A stretch of DNA of 64,000 nt from Melitaea cinxia (lineage: Eukaryota; Arthropoda; Insecta; Lepidoptera; Nymphalidae), in NCBI RefSeq assembly GCF_905220565.1, contig NC_059414.1, forward strand, positions 4,090,001 through 4,154,000, read 5' to 3'. Positions 53,668-63,892 of this stretch are shown here, piece after piece; position 1 is the stretch's first letter; every line of letters starts with the position of its first letter. A program made the position numbers and the translations under genes. The notes beneath the pieces are model-generated. The model was not told where the DNA came from, searched no databases, and saw nothing but the letters and a program-made list of their open reading frames with translations.

Positions 53668-55347
53668 AACCGACTTCAAAAAAAGGAGGAGGTTCTCAAT
53701 TCGACTGTATTTTTTTTTTTTTTTTTTTTTTTATGTATGTTACATCAGAACTTTTGACCAGGTAGACCGATTTCGACAAATTTTGTTTTAATCGAAAGGT
53801 GGTGTGTGCCGATTGGTCCCATTTAAATTTATTTGAGATCTAACAACTACTTTTCGAATTATATCTAATAATGCGTTTTTACTTGACGCTTTTTTCGTCG
53901 ACCTACGTTGTATTATACCACATAACTTTCTACTGGGTGTACCGATTTTGATAATTCTTTTTTTGTTGGAAAGAGGATATCCATAGTTTGGTACCATGAT
54001 AAGGAAACCAGGATCTGATGATGGAATCCCAGAGAAATCGAGGGAAACTCTTGAAAATCCGCAATAACTTTTTACTGGGTGTATAGATTTTGATAATTTT
54101 TACTTTAATCAAAAGCTGATGTTTATCATGTGGTCACATATAAATTTTATCGAGATCTGATAACTACTTTTTGATTAATCATTGATAACGCGTATTTACT
54201 TGACATTATTTTCGTCACCCTACGTTGTATTATACGTTATATCTTTTTACTGGGTTCACTGATTTTGATCTTTTTTGTATAAATCAAAAGCTAATACTTG
54301 TCATGTCGTCCGTTTTAAATATGATTGAGATATAATGAGCGATTTTTGAGTAATCTTTGATGACACGTATTTACATGACGATGTTAAGACGACTATGGTC
54401 ATGTTAAATACTTTGCCACAACGCCATCTATGAAAATTTAATGAAATTACTTCGTTCACTATCGATCAAATTACAATATTCCACTAGAGTAGAGAGTAGC
54501 AGTTTATTCGTTATAAATATATTTGAACTTTTAATTTTTGAGTTATCGCTAATACTGGGTATTTACCTGGCTATTTTACGTCGACCAACGTTATATTAAC
54601 CTCATTACTATTTTACTGGGTGGATCGATATCGATGATTCTTTTTTTAATCGATAGGTGGTGCTTGTCATGTGGTCCCATTTAAATATAATTGAGATTTG
54701 ACTCGAACTTTTTGAGCTATATCTGATATGGCGTATTTACTTGACTATTTTTGGAGTTTTCTCCTTAAGAATCGATTTTCATTTAAGGCCCCGGAATGAA
54801 AAAATTGAACAGTAAAATCTACTGAACGAATGACCTTGTTAGAGATGGCGTTCAGACGTTTTCTAATAACGCAATTAGGTTCCGATAGATGGCGTTATTA
54901 GATTCATTTATTTACAATTTGATATAGTAATAATATATTTCTCAGACTAGTAAGCCATTTTGTGCCTATTTAGACAGTTGATCTGAAGGGGTAAACTCCA
55001 GTCGTGCATCGGAGCTGTGTGAAAACATGAACAGTACATATTTTTAATAAAAAAGACATAAACCGTAATACAATGTAAATCCGCTTCAAGTAAAAAACCC
55101 GCCGTAATAAGCGATGTCAGCGCTTCGCGCGAATCGACGACGGGCATTTTATGAAATTTCTGCCTGCAATCGCTAACAAAATGTTAGAAATAACAGTAGA
55201 ACATTATATAATTCTACAATTTTATAATGTCGCGTTATATGGAATACGAACAAAGTATTACTATTTTTTCGTCGATCTACGTTGTATTACTCTTCGATGT
55301 AATTGAAATCGGTTTTTTTTTCGTTTGCGAGCAAACACAATTATTTA
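53668..55347 (-). mobile_element. family D element, long (about 1.7 kb)
   Basis: It starts TTTTAACCGACTTCAAAAAA, AGGAGGAGGTTCTCAATTCG and a T run, and ends GATGTAATTGAAATCGG, a T run and GTTTGCGAGCAAACACAATT. Module hallmarks (CTGGGT--CCGATTTTGAT, ATGTGGTC-CAT-TAAAT, GAGATCTGA, TTTTCGTCGACCTACGTTGT) recur four or five times, versus two in 0.6 kb copies. About 470 bp at 54785-55255 is unlike D (AAGGCCCCGGAATGAAAAAA, AGATGGCGTTCAGACG, GCGCTTCGCGCGAATCGACG) and is either family-specific sequence missing from the short copies or an insertion. Confidence 0.7.
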
Positions 55348-55945
55348 CGTATCCATTTATCACTATCATGTTCTTGCCTTCGTAGGTATTTTTATATGAT
55401 TCGGAATCAGCTATCTTAGTGTAATTACACTAATATAATTATTATATGTCCGAATAAGAATTGTATGATTTTGATGACTGTACTTCTAATAAATTGTTAA
55501 GACATCACATTCAAATTTATAGATGCTACCAATAATGAATATATCAAGAGTATCCTTGTTTATTCTTATAATTAAACAGTAATAGAAGAAAATCATAAAT
55601 TACATTTTTTTATGATTTTTTCCTGTCAGTGTATCTGTTTCTTTTCCACGTATGAATCCCTAACAGTTAAATCGTTTCAGTTTTTTTATAGACAGTCCAG
55701 ATTGAAGCTCATACTTCGAGCTAGAAATTCGTTAAGGTTTTTGTGGGAAAGGGGATAAAAGTCAAGATGAGTAATGACGAAATATCTTAGTCTTAAATTT
55801 TGGTTCAATTTAGTTTATCACTTTGGATTTACTACATAAATTTGATGAAATTATGTATTTTTTTTGTAATAGCTTAAAATTTGTATTTATATATTTATAT
55901 ATGTGTTATTTCTATATATATAAAAATAATAATAGTTAGGTTAGG
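55348..55945. other. unassigned AT-rich stretch
   Basis: No feature supported. Confidence 0.4.
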
Positions 55946-56050
55946 TAAGAAACTTAATGCTTGTGTTACAGGTAACAGTCGGCTGTTACCTGTAACGAAA
56001 GCATTAAGTTTCTTAGCATAGGAACAGACATCCACACGTGTGTGTGTATG
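55946..56050. repeat. family K hairpin, 32-bp arms
   Basis: The left arm 55947-55978 (AAGAAACTTAATGCTTGTGT then TACAGGTAACAG) and the right arm 55983-56014 are inverted with two mismatches around TCGG. The flank then carries CATAGGAACAGACATCCACA, as in family K read in reverse. Confidence 0.85.
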
Positions 56051-56419
56051 TTATAAGAATAATTAGAGTTTTAGTGTGTATGTTATAAGAAGAATATATT
56101 ATGTCTAACAGTTTCTCCGGAAATGCTATGGTCCTCGGTGTGTTCCCTTTAAACGCCAAGCACGAGATGAATTTAAAATAAATTTAATGTAGGAAATTTC
56201 AGTTACTTTAGAAGCAATTTATATTGGATTATATCTGTTTGATCCAATATCTACATTCTCATTGACAGTTTCTTTGTGAGTGTAATATAAACTAATTTTG
56301 GTTTCTTTTTGTGAGACTTTTAATATTATATCAAGATATTCTTTTAATACTAGCAATCACGAACGAAATTATTTTATTGACAACATTTTGAATTTTCCGA
56401 AATATAATATACGGACTAG
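56051..56419. other. unassigned stretch
   Basis: No feature supported. Confidence 0.4.
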
Positions 56420-56748
56420 ATGCCGCGTTGGCGCAACGGTCACAGCCATGGATTGTGCCCGTTGCGCTGGCGGTTACGGGTTCGGTCCCCGCACATGACA
56501 AACATTTGTATTGGCCATACAGGTGTTTGCCGTGGTCTGGGTGTTTGTGCAGTCCTTGTGGGTCTCTCCACTGTGCCTCGAAGAGCATGTTAAGCCGTCG
56601 GTCCCGGTTGGTTATCATGTACACCTGATAGCGATCGTTACTCATAGTAGAGAATATATCCGCCAACAAGTATTGGAGCAGCTCTGATCCTTCTCCTATA
56701 TGGGAAAGAGGCCTATGCCCAGTAGTGGGATATTACAGGCTGAAGCGT
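56420..56748 (+). mobile_element. tRNA-headed SINE, subfamily E, full-length
   Basis: GCCGCGTTGGCGCAACGGTC (box A region) and GGTTCGGTCC (box B with A to G), then CATGACAAACATTTGTATTG, CAGTCCTTGTGGGTCTCTCC, TATATCCGCCAAC, and the tail GGCCTATGCCCAGTAGTGGG with GATATTACAGGCTGAAGCG. A stretch including GCGTGGTGGATTAA is missing near 56690. No target duplication recognised. Confidence 0.85.
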
Positions 56749-57224
56749 TTTCCGCCGGTAACTGCTCCCGCACGATCTATGTCCACTTGAATTAAATAGA
56801 GCCTATCTTTCCACCTTATAATATTAGGATACCAACCTTTTTACGTTCTTATTTCTTATTGTACAAGTGTTTCTGATATAAGATTTTGAGATTTCCTGAT
56901 TTTTGCATTAAAATATAAATATAATTTTTAAAATGCTAAAATCAACAACTAAACAGTTACGAAACGATAATTAATTTTCCTTCAGCATTATCTAAATCAA
57001 TATAGCTAGCTTGTTGATTGTTTATGAAATTACGCTAATCTCATAAAGAGTTGATCCCCACGATGGGTCAAAGAAGTACGTCTAATCACTGTAAACACTG
57101 ATTGGTAAAGTTATAATAATATAATCGATTTCAATGATATCAAAGCGCACGTAATCGCGTGATTATGACGACAATCATCTTGGGTTCGATTTTCTCCTCG
57201 AGCATATACTAGGTATATGTATTT
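56749..57224. other. unassigned stretch
   Basis: A GC-richer short patch follows the SINE, then AT-rich sequence. Confidence 0.4.
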
Positions 57225-57290
57225 GACTAACCCGTAAGCGCAGTTGGTAGTAATTTTGATGTGTTTGTGACTTCCATTGCTACCCTGAGT
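57225..57290 (+). mobile_element. SINE family L head fragment
   Basis: CTAACCCGTAAGCGCAGTTG GTAGTAA matches the box A side of L. Box B is not preserved. Confidence 0.4.
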
Positions 57291-57344
57291 CTGGTTGAAA
57301 TATATATATGAATATATATTATCTATTTATATATCTATTGTCAT

Positions 57345-57622
57345 TGCTCTGGTTAAGTGGCGCGTGTACCGTGTGAGAGCTCACACTGCGATTGCGGGTT
57401 CGATTCCCGCTCGGGATGGTTGTTTGTCTGATCTGTACAAATATTTGTCAATCTCTGTCTGTACAAATATTCCTGTCTCAATGACCTGTACAAATATTTC
57501 TTTCCGGTCTAGTTGTTTATCCTTGAGGGTCTCCCAACCGTGCATCAGAGAGCACGTTAAGCAGTCAGTCTCTCTTACGTGGAGAAAAAGCTCTATGCTG
57601 AACAGTGGGATATTACAATCAG
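57345..57622 (+). mobile_element. tRNA-headed SINE, subfamily E3
   Basis: GCTCTGGTTAAGTGGCGCGT (box A region) and GGTTCGATTCC (box B, 57397-57407) are separated by the GAGAGCTCACACTGCG segment. Then three related TGTACAAATATT blocks, CCGGTCTAGTTGTTTATCCT, GGGTCTCCCAACCGTGCATC, AGAGCACGTTAAGCAGTCAG and the tail CTATGCTGAACAGTGGGATA-TTACA. The best E3 head in the window. Confidence 0.75.
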
Positions 57623-57664
57623 AATTGTAATCGTATAAAATAATAATAACAAATAAACATTTAC

Positions 57665-57745
57665 ACCACAAACATTTACACGGTCATCTGTTCCTAAAGT
57701 AAGCAACTTAATGCTTGTGTTATTGTTAACAGCCAAGTGGTATAG
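57665..57745 (+). repeat. short dispersed repeat family K
   Basis: ACACGGTCATCTGTTCCTAA, AGTAAGCAACTTAATGCTTG, GTTATTGTTAACAGCCAAGT, followed by a TA microsatellite. Confidence 0.55.
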
Positions 57746-57754
57746 CAACATATT

Positions 57755-57758
<4 letters not shown>

Positions 57759-57788
<30 letters not shown>
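57759..57788. repeat. (TA)n microsatellite
   Basis: Uninterrupted TA. Confidence 0.95.
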
Positions 57789-57790
<2 letters not shown>

Positions 57791-58012
57791 TAGTACTTAG
57801 TTTAGGGGCAGACGACGATGTGTTTGTTGAACAATTAATAATTATTATTACGTTTATAATTACGTTTGTAATTGTATTTAGATTTTTTTTTCGTCTTTTG
57901 GTTTTTTAGGTAGGGTAATCCTCTATCGCCTTTAGGGGTAAGTCCGCCCTTCCCAACAGTCATTTTACTAATATTTTTGTATGTGTCTTTTCAGTGCAAT
58001 AAAGAATATATA
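57789..58012 (+). mobile_element. possible retrotransposon 3' UTR with poly(A) signal
   Basis: GGGGCAGACGACGATGTGTT, TAATCCTCTATCGCCTTTAG, GGGTAAGTCCGCCCTTCCCA and TTTTCAGTGCAATAAAGAAT resemble a lepidopteran retrotransposon 3' end I know from other genomes, with AATAAA present. No coding remains upstream. Confidence 0.45.
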
Positions 58013-58165
58013 ATTAATATTTTTATTTTTAAAAATAGCTTTCTAAGTTTCAAGTCTGCGGTTTTTTTCTTTATCTTGGGTGGTAACTCTAGATTGCAGT
58101 AGTAGTCGAAGTCGGTAATGCAGGTTGTGTATAAATTGAAAAAGCCCATGTTAGCCTAAACTCAC

Positions 58166-58169
<4 letters not shown>

Positions 58170-58201
<32 letters not shown>
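58170..58201. repeat. (TA)n microsatellite
   Basis: Uninterrupted TA. Confidence 0.95.
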
Positions 58202-58205
<4 letters not shown>

Positions 58206-58321
58206 ATTTAAAGAAGAATTAATTTGAAAATATCTTAGAACTTCGAATCTTAGAAAATAATAAATTTATTTTTTTGTTTTAATTTTTTTATTGAACTATA
58301 GGTATATATGTTTTTTCTTTT

Positions 58322-58915
58322 TTTAACCGACTTCCAAAAAAGGAGGAGGTTCTCTTTTTTTTATGTATGTTACATCAGAACTTTTGACCGGGTGGACCAA
58401 TTTCGACAAATTTTGTTTTAATCGAAAGGTGGTGTGTGCCAATTGGTCCCATTTAAATTTATTTGAGATCTAACAACTACTTTTTGAGTTATATCTAATA
58501 ATGCGTTTTTACTTGACGCTTTTATCGTCGACCTACGTTGTATTATACCGCATAACTTTCTACTGGATACACCGATTTGAATAATTCTTTTTTTGTTAGC
58601 AAGGGGATATCCCTAGTTTAGTACCATGATAAGGAAACTAGGATCTGATGATGGGATCCCAGAGAAATCGAGGAAAACTCTCGAAAATCCGCAATAACTT
58701 TTTACTGGGTGTACCGATTTTGATAATTTTTAATTTAATGAAAAGCTGATGTTCATCATGTGGTCACATTTAAATTTCTTTACGATCTGATTACAACTTT
58801 TGGAGTAATCTTTGATAATGCATATTTATTTGACTATTTTTTCGTCTATCTACGTTGTATTACTTGTCGATGTAATTGAAGTCGGTTTTTTTTTTCGTTT
58901 GTCTGCAAACACAAT
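58322..58915 (-). mobile_element. family D element, near full-length
   Basis: It runs from TTAACCGACTTCCAAAAAAG, GGAGGTTCTC and a short T run through two modules and GATGATGGGATCCCAGAGAA to GATGTAATTGAAGTCGG, a T run and CGTTTGTCTGCAAACACAAT. The D frame noted at 5610 is interrupted here by a TAG. Confidence 0.75.
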
Positions 58916-59033
58916 CATTTGTAATTATTTGTGTATGAAAATTTTTGTCTATGATTTATTTAATTTCCCAAATAAATGTATTTTTTTTTTCTTTCTTTCT
59001 ATACATCCCGTGTTTTCATTTTTTAAGTCTACA

Positions 59034-59227
59034 TTAATATTATAAATCTTAGGAGTTTGTTCGTTTATTTGTATGAACGCGCTAATCTCAGAAACTACTG
59101 GCTCGAATTAAAAAACTCTTTTTGTGTTGGATAGTCCATTTACCGAGAAAGGCTATACTATATTTTTAGTACGTTTTTCTTTCAAATTATGGCAAGTGAA
59201 TATTATTAAACCGCGAAGCGCATCTAG
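59034..59227 (+). mobile_element. Helitron-like element
   Basis: ACATTAATATTATAAATCTT, GGAGTTTGTTCGTTTATTTG, AACGCGCTAATCTCAGAAAC and GTTGGATAGTCCATTTACCG lead to ACCGCGAAGCGCAT and CTAG followed by T. The 3' hairpin (GCG-AAG-CGC) is short. Confidence 0.65.
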
Positions 59228-59696
59228 TTAAATTTATATACTAATAAATAGGTATAAATTTTTGCTATCCAAGCGCAAACGCTGTATCGAATTAGGAATT
59301 CAAGTTGCTTAGAAAGTACAAAAATCCTTAGGTCACAGATAAGAAATCCCAGTCGAACGATAACACTATTGAACCAATTGCTATTTACAATTTTGCGCTC
59401 TCTCAGCATCGTGTTACTTTTGTACTATAAAATAGTACATAGCTTAGTAAATAAATATATTTTTTAAATATAACGCTTCTCGCCTAAATTTTGTATTATT
59501 CAGTAAAACTTTTCCACGTTCTTTGAAAGAAAAATTTAAATTTATCAGACAAAGGTATAGCGATTGCTCACTAAAATCAAGACAATTGCGATTCGTGCAA
59601 TAATTGCACAACTATTCTATATAAATTACATTATATAATTATACAGAGACATTGCACATTTTGTAGGTATAGATATATTGTTAGAAATATGTCTTA
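59228..59696. other. unassigned stretch
   Basis: A minus frame at 59224-59409 is unrecognised. Confidence 0.4.
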
Positions 59697-60350
59697 CTAG
59701 CTGTGCCCGCGACTTCGTCCGCGTGGATTTTAACAAAAACGTTACAGTTCAGTTTTCAGTAATAAAATAATAAAATTAAAATTAAAATAAAAGTAACCTA
59801 AGTTATAATGACTCTAAAATTTTCGTAGAAATAAGTGTAACAGATTATAGAAATAAAAAACTAGAATTAGAATAGATAGTAAGATAAAATTGTAATATAA
59901 TAAACGGTTATCATACGCTTTCCTCCCTCACTGTCCCCGAGTTATAAGAATTTAAGCAAAGAAAGTACGAGCCTTCAGCCAAAGTTTGAAAGAGGAAGGA
60001 TAAAAGAAAGATTAGGTATGCGGCATGATAGTGGAATGATAGCGAGAGCTGTTATGAAAGAGAAATTGCATATAAAATAAAAAAAAATGTAAATACAGTC
60101 TCAAGCTAAAGCGCGAGGTCGAGACAGTAAAAAAAGTTACTCCTTGTTACATCGGCTAAGCCAGTGAATGTCCCATCAAAATCGGTCCAGCCGTTTCAGA
60201 GATTAGCCGGAACAAACAGACCGACAGACAAAATTGCAAAAAAATGTTATCTTGGTATATGTACCATATATACATCCATATGCATTTAGTAAAAAGAGGT
60301 TATTTTAATATTACTAACAGACACTCCAATTTTATTTACTTGTATAGTTG
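59697..60350 (-). mobile_element. Helitron-like element with a 334-bp insert
   Basis: The plus-strand left edge TACTAGCTGTGCCCGCGACT TCGTCCGCG is the minus-strand hairpin/CTAG end. Blocks shared with 30642-30936: CAGTGAATGTCCCATCAAAA, CGGTCCAGCCGTTTCAGAGA, ATCCATATGCATTTAGTAAA. Relative to that copy it carries extra sequence at 59806-60139 flanked by AAGTTA. Confidence 0.65.
59806..60139. other. insert of unknown origin inside a Helitron
   Basis: AAGTTA occurs at 59800-59805 and 60134-60139. The intervening sequence has GC-richer pieces (CTTTCCTCCCTCACTGTCCC, GCATGATAGTGGAATGATAG). No frame or repeat family recognised. Confidence 0.45.
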
Positions 60351-60644
60351 TTTTAGAACTCGTCCTATGCTCATTGACTGTTCTTGGTCAACTTTACGGC
60401 TAATCTTGACCTATGGCTATTTAAACTATAAAATCAAATTTATTGTGCATGAAAAAATTTCATGAGAACCTTATTTCTCTAAAACTGGCTTTTTGCTGTT
60501 TTTTTTTATATAGTGCTGAATTATTTTTTTATACCTACTTAGACTGCTGACGTAAATATGACGGAAATATTACACTGTATAGTTTGCAAATAAAATTTAA
60601 TTACCTCTAAAAAAAGACAATAACTTTGTACAGACTAATTATAA
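60351..60644. other. unassigned AT-rich stretch
   Basis: No feature supported. Confidence 0.4.
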
Positions 60645-61054
60645 GTAGTGGTCGGTCAATGGTCGAAATCAAGTATAATTAATTTAAATTAAAAGGTTGA
60701 ACATTAAACAAAAGAATATATTTGCGTGTGGGTGTCGAATAAATGTTAGTGTGTGTAATATTCTTTTTTTTATTGATTAAATGTATTTTTTGCGGATAAT
60801 TAAAAAAAAATATTAACATTTGGCAATGAAATACACAGGCCGTAGATGGGCAGCAGCGTCTTCGGTGCGACAAAGCCAGCCCTGCCCACCCCGCCTCCAC
60901 CAACCCGCCTGCCCAGCGTGGTGACTATGGGAAATACACATTAGTTCACGCCATTTTTGCCGCGAACTTGTGGAGGCCTATGTCCAGCAGTGGATTCTGA
61001 TATGCTGAAATGATGATAAAATGATTAACACTCTGCACTCCTTCTCTATATCTT

Positions 61055-61057
<3 letters not shown>
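60645..61057 (-). mobile_element. Helitron-like element, subfamily I, split by family A
   Basis: The left part has AGTAGTGGTCGGTCAATGGT, TGCGTGTGGGTGTCGAATAA and TTTTTTATTGATTAAATGTA. The right part resumes at TAACACTCTGCACTCCTTCT CTATAT. Between them is a family A copy. Confidence 0.6.
60825..61023 (+). mobile_element. family A, 5'-truncated, nested in the I element
   Basis: GAAATACACAGGCCGTAGAT, GGGCAGCAGCGTCTTCGGTG, GCCCAGCGTGGTGACTATGG and GGAGGCCTATGTCCAGCAGT, with a GATGATAAAATG end. Flanks ATTAACATTTGGC (60812-60824) and ATTAACACTCTGC (61024-61036) look like an imperfect target duplication. Confidence 0.7.

Positions 61058-61107
<50 letters not shown>
61055..61107. repeat. (TA)n(TG)n compound microsatellite
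   Basis: TATATA run passing into TGTGTG with one GCG. Confidence 0.95.
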
Positions 61108-61111
<4 letters not shown>

Positions 61112-61432
61112 GTATGTCACTGAACTCCTCCTAGACGGCTGAACCGATTTTGATGAAATTTTTGTGTGAGTTCAAGGGGAAACGAGGATGGTTTAGATTC
61201 ACAATTTGGTCCACTGAAAAATGTTTATTTAACCAATTTTTCATTTATAAGTAGTAGTTAATTTTTGAATGTTTTACCTTGGATCCGGTAGACTGCGCTA
61301 CCATCGCAGCATCAAATGTTAAATATTAATCTATTTTAATTTCAGTTTATCCCGACAGTTGGTGCTGCGATCAAATTGAGAAAATATTTGAAATTTTGTG
61401 TTATGGCAAAACAACGTTTGCGGGGTCAGCTA
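61108..61432 (+). mobile_element. Helitron-like element, subfamily H
   Basis: CACTGAACTCCTCCTAGACG, GCTGAACCGATTTTGATGAA, then a long middle (GGATCCGGTAGACTGCGCTA, CCCGACAGTTGGTGCTGCGA) and the end ACGTTTGCGGGGTCAGCTAA. CTAA still fits CTRR. The middle is unlike the other two H copies. Confidence 0.55.
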
Positions 61433-61448
61433 AATAATAATAATAATA

Positions 61449-61781
61449 ATGTTGGGCATAAAGAAATCGGATAAAATAAAAAACAAATACATCAGAAAAA
61501 TGACAAAACTTGAAAATGTAACATATACAATACGCAAAAACAAATGGAGATGGACAGGACACATACTGAGAGGTTCAGAGAAATGGAGTAAAACGGTTAT
61601 GAACTGGTATCCCATAAATAGAAAGCGAAATCGAGGAAGGCAGTACAAAAGGTGGGAAGATGACATCAAAGCAGTCGCGGGTACTGTGTGGTCGAGAATA
61701 GCTCGAGAAAGAAAATATTGGAAGAAGCTGGAAGAGGCCTATGCCAACCAAGGGCAAACGGACACGGTGTCGATAATTTAG
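61449..61781 (+). pseudogene. non-LTR retrotransposon ORF2 C-terminal stub, uninterrupted
   Basis: An uninterrupted 110-codon frame: KKSDKIKNKYIRKMTKLENV, RKNKWRWTGHILRGSEKWSK, NRKRNRGRQYKRWEDDIKAV, AGTVWSRIARERKYWKKLEE and AYANQG before the stop. It is the NKWRWTGH---R---KWSK--, GRP-KRWEDDI---AG--W-R-A-DR--W---EEAYA--G tail of RTE-like endonuclease/RT retrotransposons. It is preceded by an ATA repeat and followed by about 65 bp before a Helitron. The frame being open suggests a younger insertion, but without upstream domains it is inert. Confidence 0.8.
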
Positions 61782-61848
61782 AGATAAGTTAGTTAAGTAA
61801 GAAAAATAATTGCAAGTGTCTGAAATAAAAGGCTTAGGTATATTATTA

Positions 61849-63771
61849 CTAGCTGTGCCCGCGGCTTCGCTCGCGTTGAAATCAGTGTGTCACAAAGTTT
61901 TCCCGGTAAACCTCCAGTGAAACTATCATCAAAATCGGCTTAGCCGTTCCGTAAACCTTCCTCTTGAAGCCCTCTCTCCATTGGTGAAACCGCATAAAAA
62001 TCCGTTCAGTAGATTTTGAGGGAATCGATCACATACACTTTTGGCGACTTTGTTTTATAATTCCTGTTACTACAACTGTTACCCGCGACTACGTTCGCAT
62101 AGTTATGAAGATATGTACTGTTAAGATTTTTAACGCAAATTATTTTTTTAAATAACCTATCAGGCGAACTTATAGCTGCTGTATATGTTTCATACAAACT
62201 ATCAACCCCAATCAAAGCCCCTTAGCGGTGGAATATCGCAAAATCCGTTCTTAGCGGACGTCTACTAACTATAATCTAATTTCAAATTTAATCTTTGTCC
62301 ATCCTGGAAGGATGGACCATCCAGCGGTTTTTGAGTTCTTGTGATGAGTGAGTCAGTGACCTTGCTTTTTTATATATATAGATTACGATGCATTATTTGG
62401 ACCCCTCCTCACCATCTATAGAGCATACCTTTTAAATTTCAAGTCTCTTACTTCAAAAACATAGGACTTTCATACAAACTTTCAACCCCACTTTTAACCC
62501 CTTAGGGGTCGACTTTCATAAAATCAGTTCTTAGTAGATGTCTACGCCCTATAAGGAACCTACCTGCAAACTTTAAGTTTGTGGCTGTTATAGTTTCGGA
62601 GATTCCGTGATGAGTGAGTCAACCCTACCATCACCCGTTTTAACCCCAAAAGGGAGTGGATTTCTAAAGATAAATTATTTGGACACCTTCTCACCATTTA
62701 TAGAGCATGCATTTTAAATTTATAGTCTCTTACTTCAAAAACATAGCACTTTCATACAAACTTCCAACTCCCGTTTTACCCCCTTAGGGGCCGAGTTTCA
62801 TAAAACTCGGTATTAACAGATGTCTACGCCCTATAAGGAACCTACCTGCCAGATTTCAAGTTTGTGGCTGTTTTAGTTGCGGAGATTTCATGATGAGTGA
62901 GTCAACCTACCATCCCCCGTTTTAACCCCAAAAGGGAGTTGATTTCTAAAGATACATTATTTAGACACCTTCTCACCATCTGTAGAGCATACATTTTAAA
63001 TTTCAAGTATCTTACTTCAAAAACATAGGACTTTCATACAAACTACCAACCCCCGTTTTACCCCCTTAGGGGTGGAGTTTCGTAAAATCCGTTCTTTACA
63101 GATGTCTACACCCTATAAAAAAACTACCTGTCAAATTTCAAGTTTGTATCTGTTACAGTTTCGAAGACTTCGTGATGAGCTAGTCAAACTACCATCCCCC
63201 GTTTTGACCCCAAGAAGGGGTTGATTTCTAAAGGCACATAATTTAGATATCTTCTCACCATCTATAGAGCATACATTTTAAATTTCAAGTGTCTTACTTC
63301 AAAAACATAGGACTTTCATACAAACTTTCAACCCCCGTTTTATCCCCTTAGGGGTCGAATTTCGTAACATCCGTTCTTAGCGGATGTCTACGTCCTATAA
63401 GGAACCTACCTGCCAAATTTTAAGTTTGTAGGTGTTATAGTTTCGGAGATTTCGTGATGAGTAAGTCAACCTACCATCCCCCGTTTTAACCCCAAAAGGG
63501 GGTTGATTTCTAACGATACATTATTTGAACGCCTCCTCACCATCTATAGAGCATACATTTTAAATTTCAAATCTCTTACTTCAAAAACATGGGACTCTCA
63601 TACAAACTTCCAACCCCCATTTTACCCCCTTAGGGGTTGAGTTTCGTAAAATCCGTTCTTAGCGGATGTCTACTTTCTATAAGGAGCCTACTTGCCAAAT
63701 TTCAAGTTTGTAGGTGTTATAGTTTCGGAGATTCCGTGATGAATGACCTTTCGCGTTTATATATATTATAG

Positions 63772-63774
<3 letters not shown>
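61849..63774 (-). mobile_element. Helitron-like element with 282-bp array, second copy
   Basis: Same design as 6070-7857: CTAGCTGTGCCCGCGGCTTC at the left, single-copy region with GTGTGTCACAAAGTTTTCCC and CATCAAAATCGGCTTAGCCG, an internal TATATATAGATTACGATG junction, a 282-bp array and a TTATATATATTATAGATT end. It is one unit longer than the first copy. No Rep/helicase coding. Confidence 0.75.
62391..63745. repeat. 282-bp tandem repeat, about 4.8 units
   Basis: The CATTATTTGG anchor (variants allowed) is at 62391, 62673, 62955, 63237 and 63519, each exactly 282 bp apart. In the unit from 63237, CCCCCGTTTTA-type blocks at 63332 and 63478 and AAATTTCAAGT-type blocks at 63280 and 63415 show the two-part structure. 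Confidence 0.9.

Positions 63775-63801
<27 letters not shown>
63773..63801. repeat. (ATT)n microsatellite at the Helitron 5' edge
   Basis: An ATT run directly abuts the TATAGATT terminus of the element. Confidence 0.95.
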
Positions 63802-63802
<1 letters not shown>

Positions 63803-63892
63803 TTTGATAAATCAAGATACGTTTGAAAAGATTGTTAAACAACAAAATATCAAGGTTCATGATCAATAGATATAAATAAAATTGTAGTGTCT

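Noticed and set aside
57381..57671. 96-codon minus frame
   Set aside because: Antisense of the E3 SINE.
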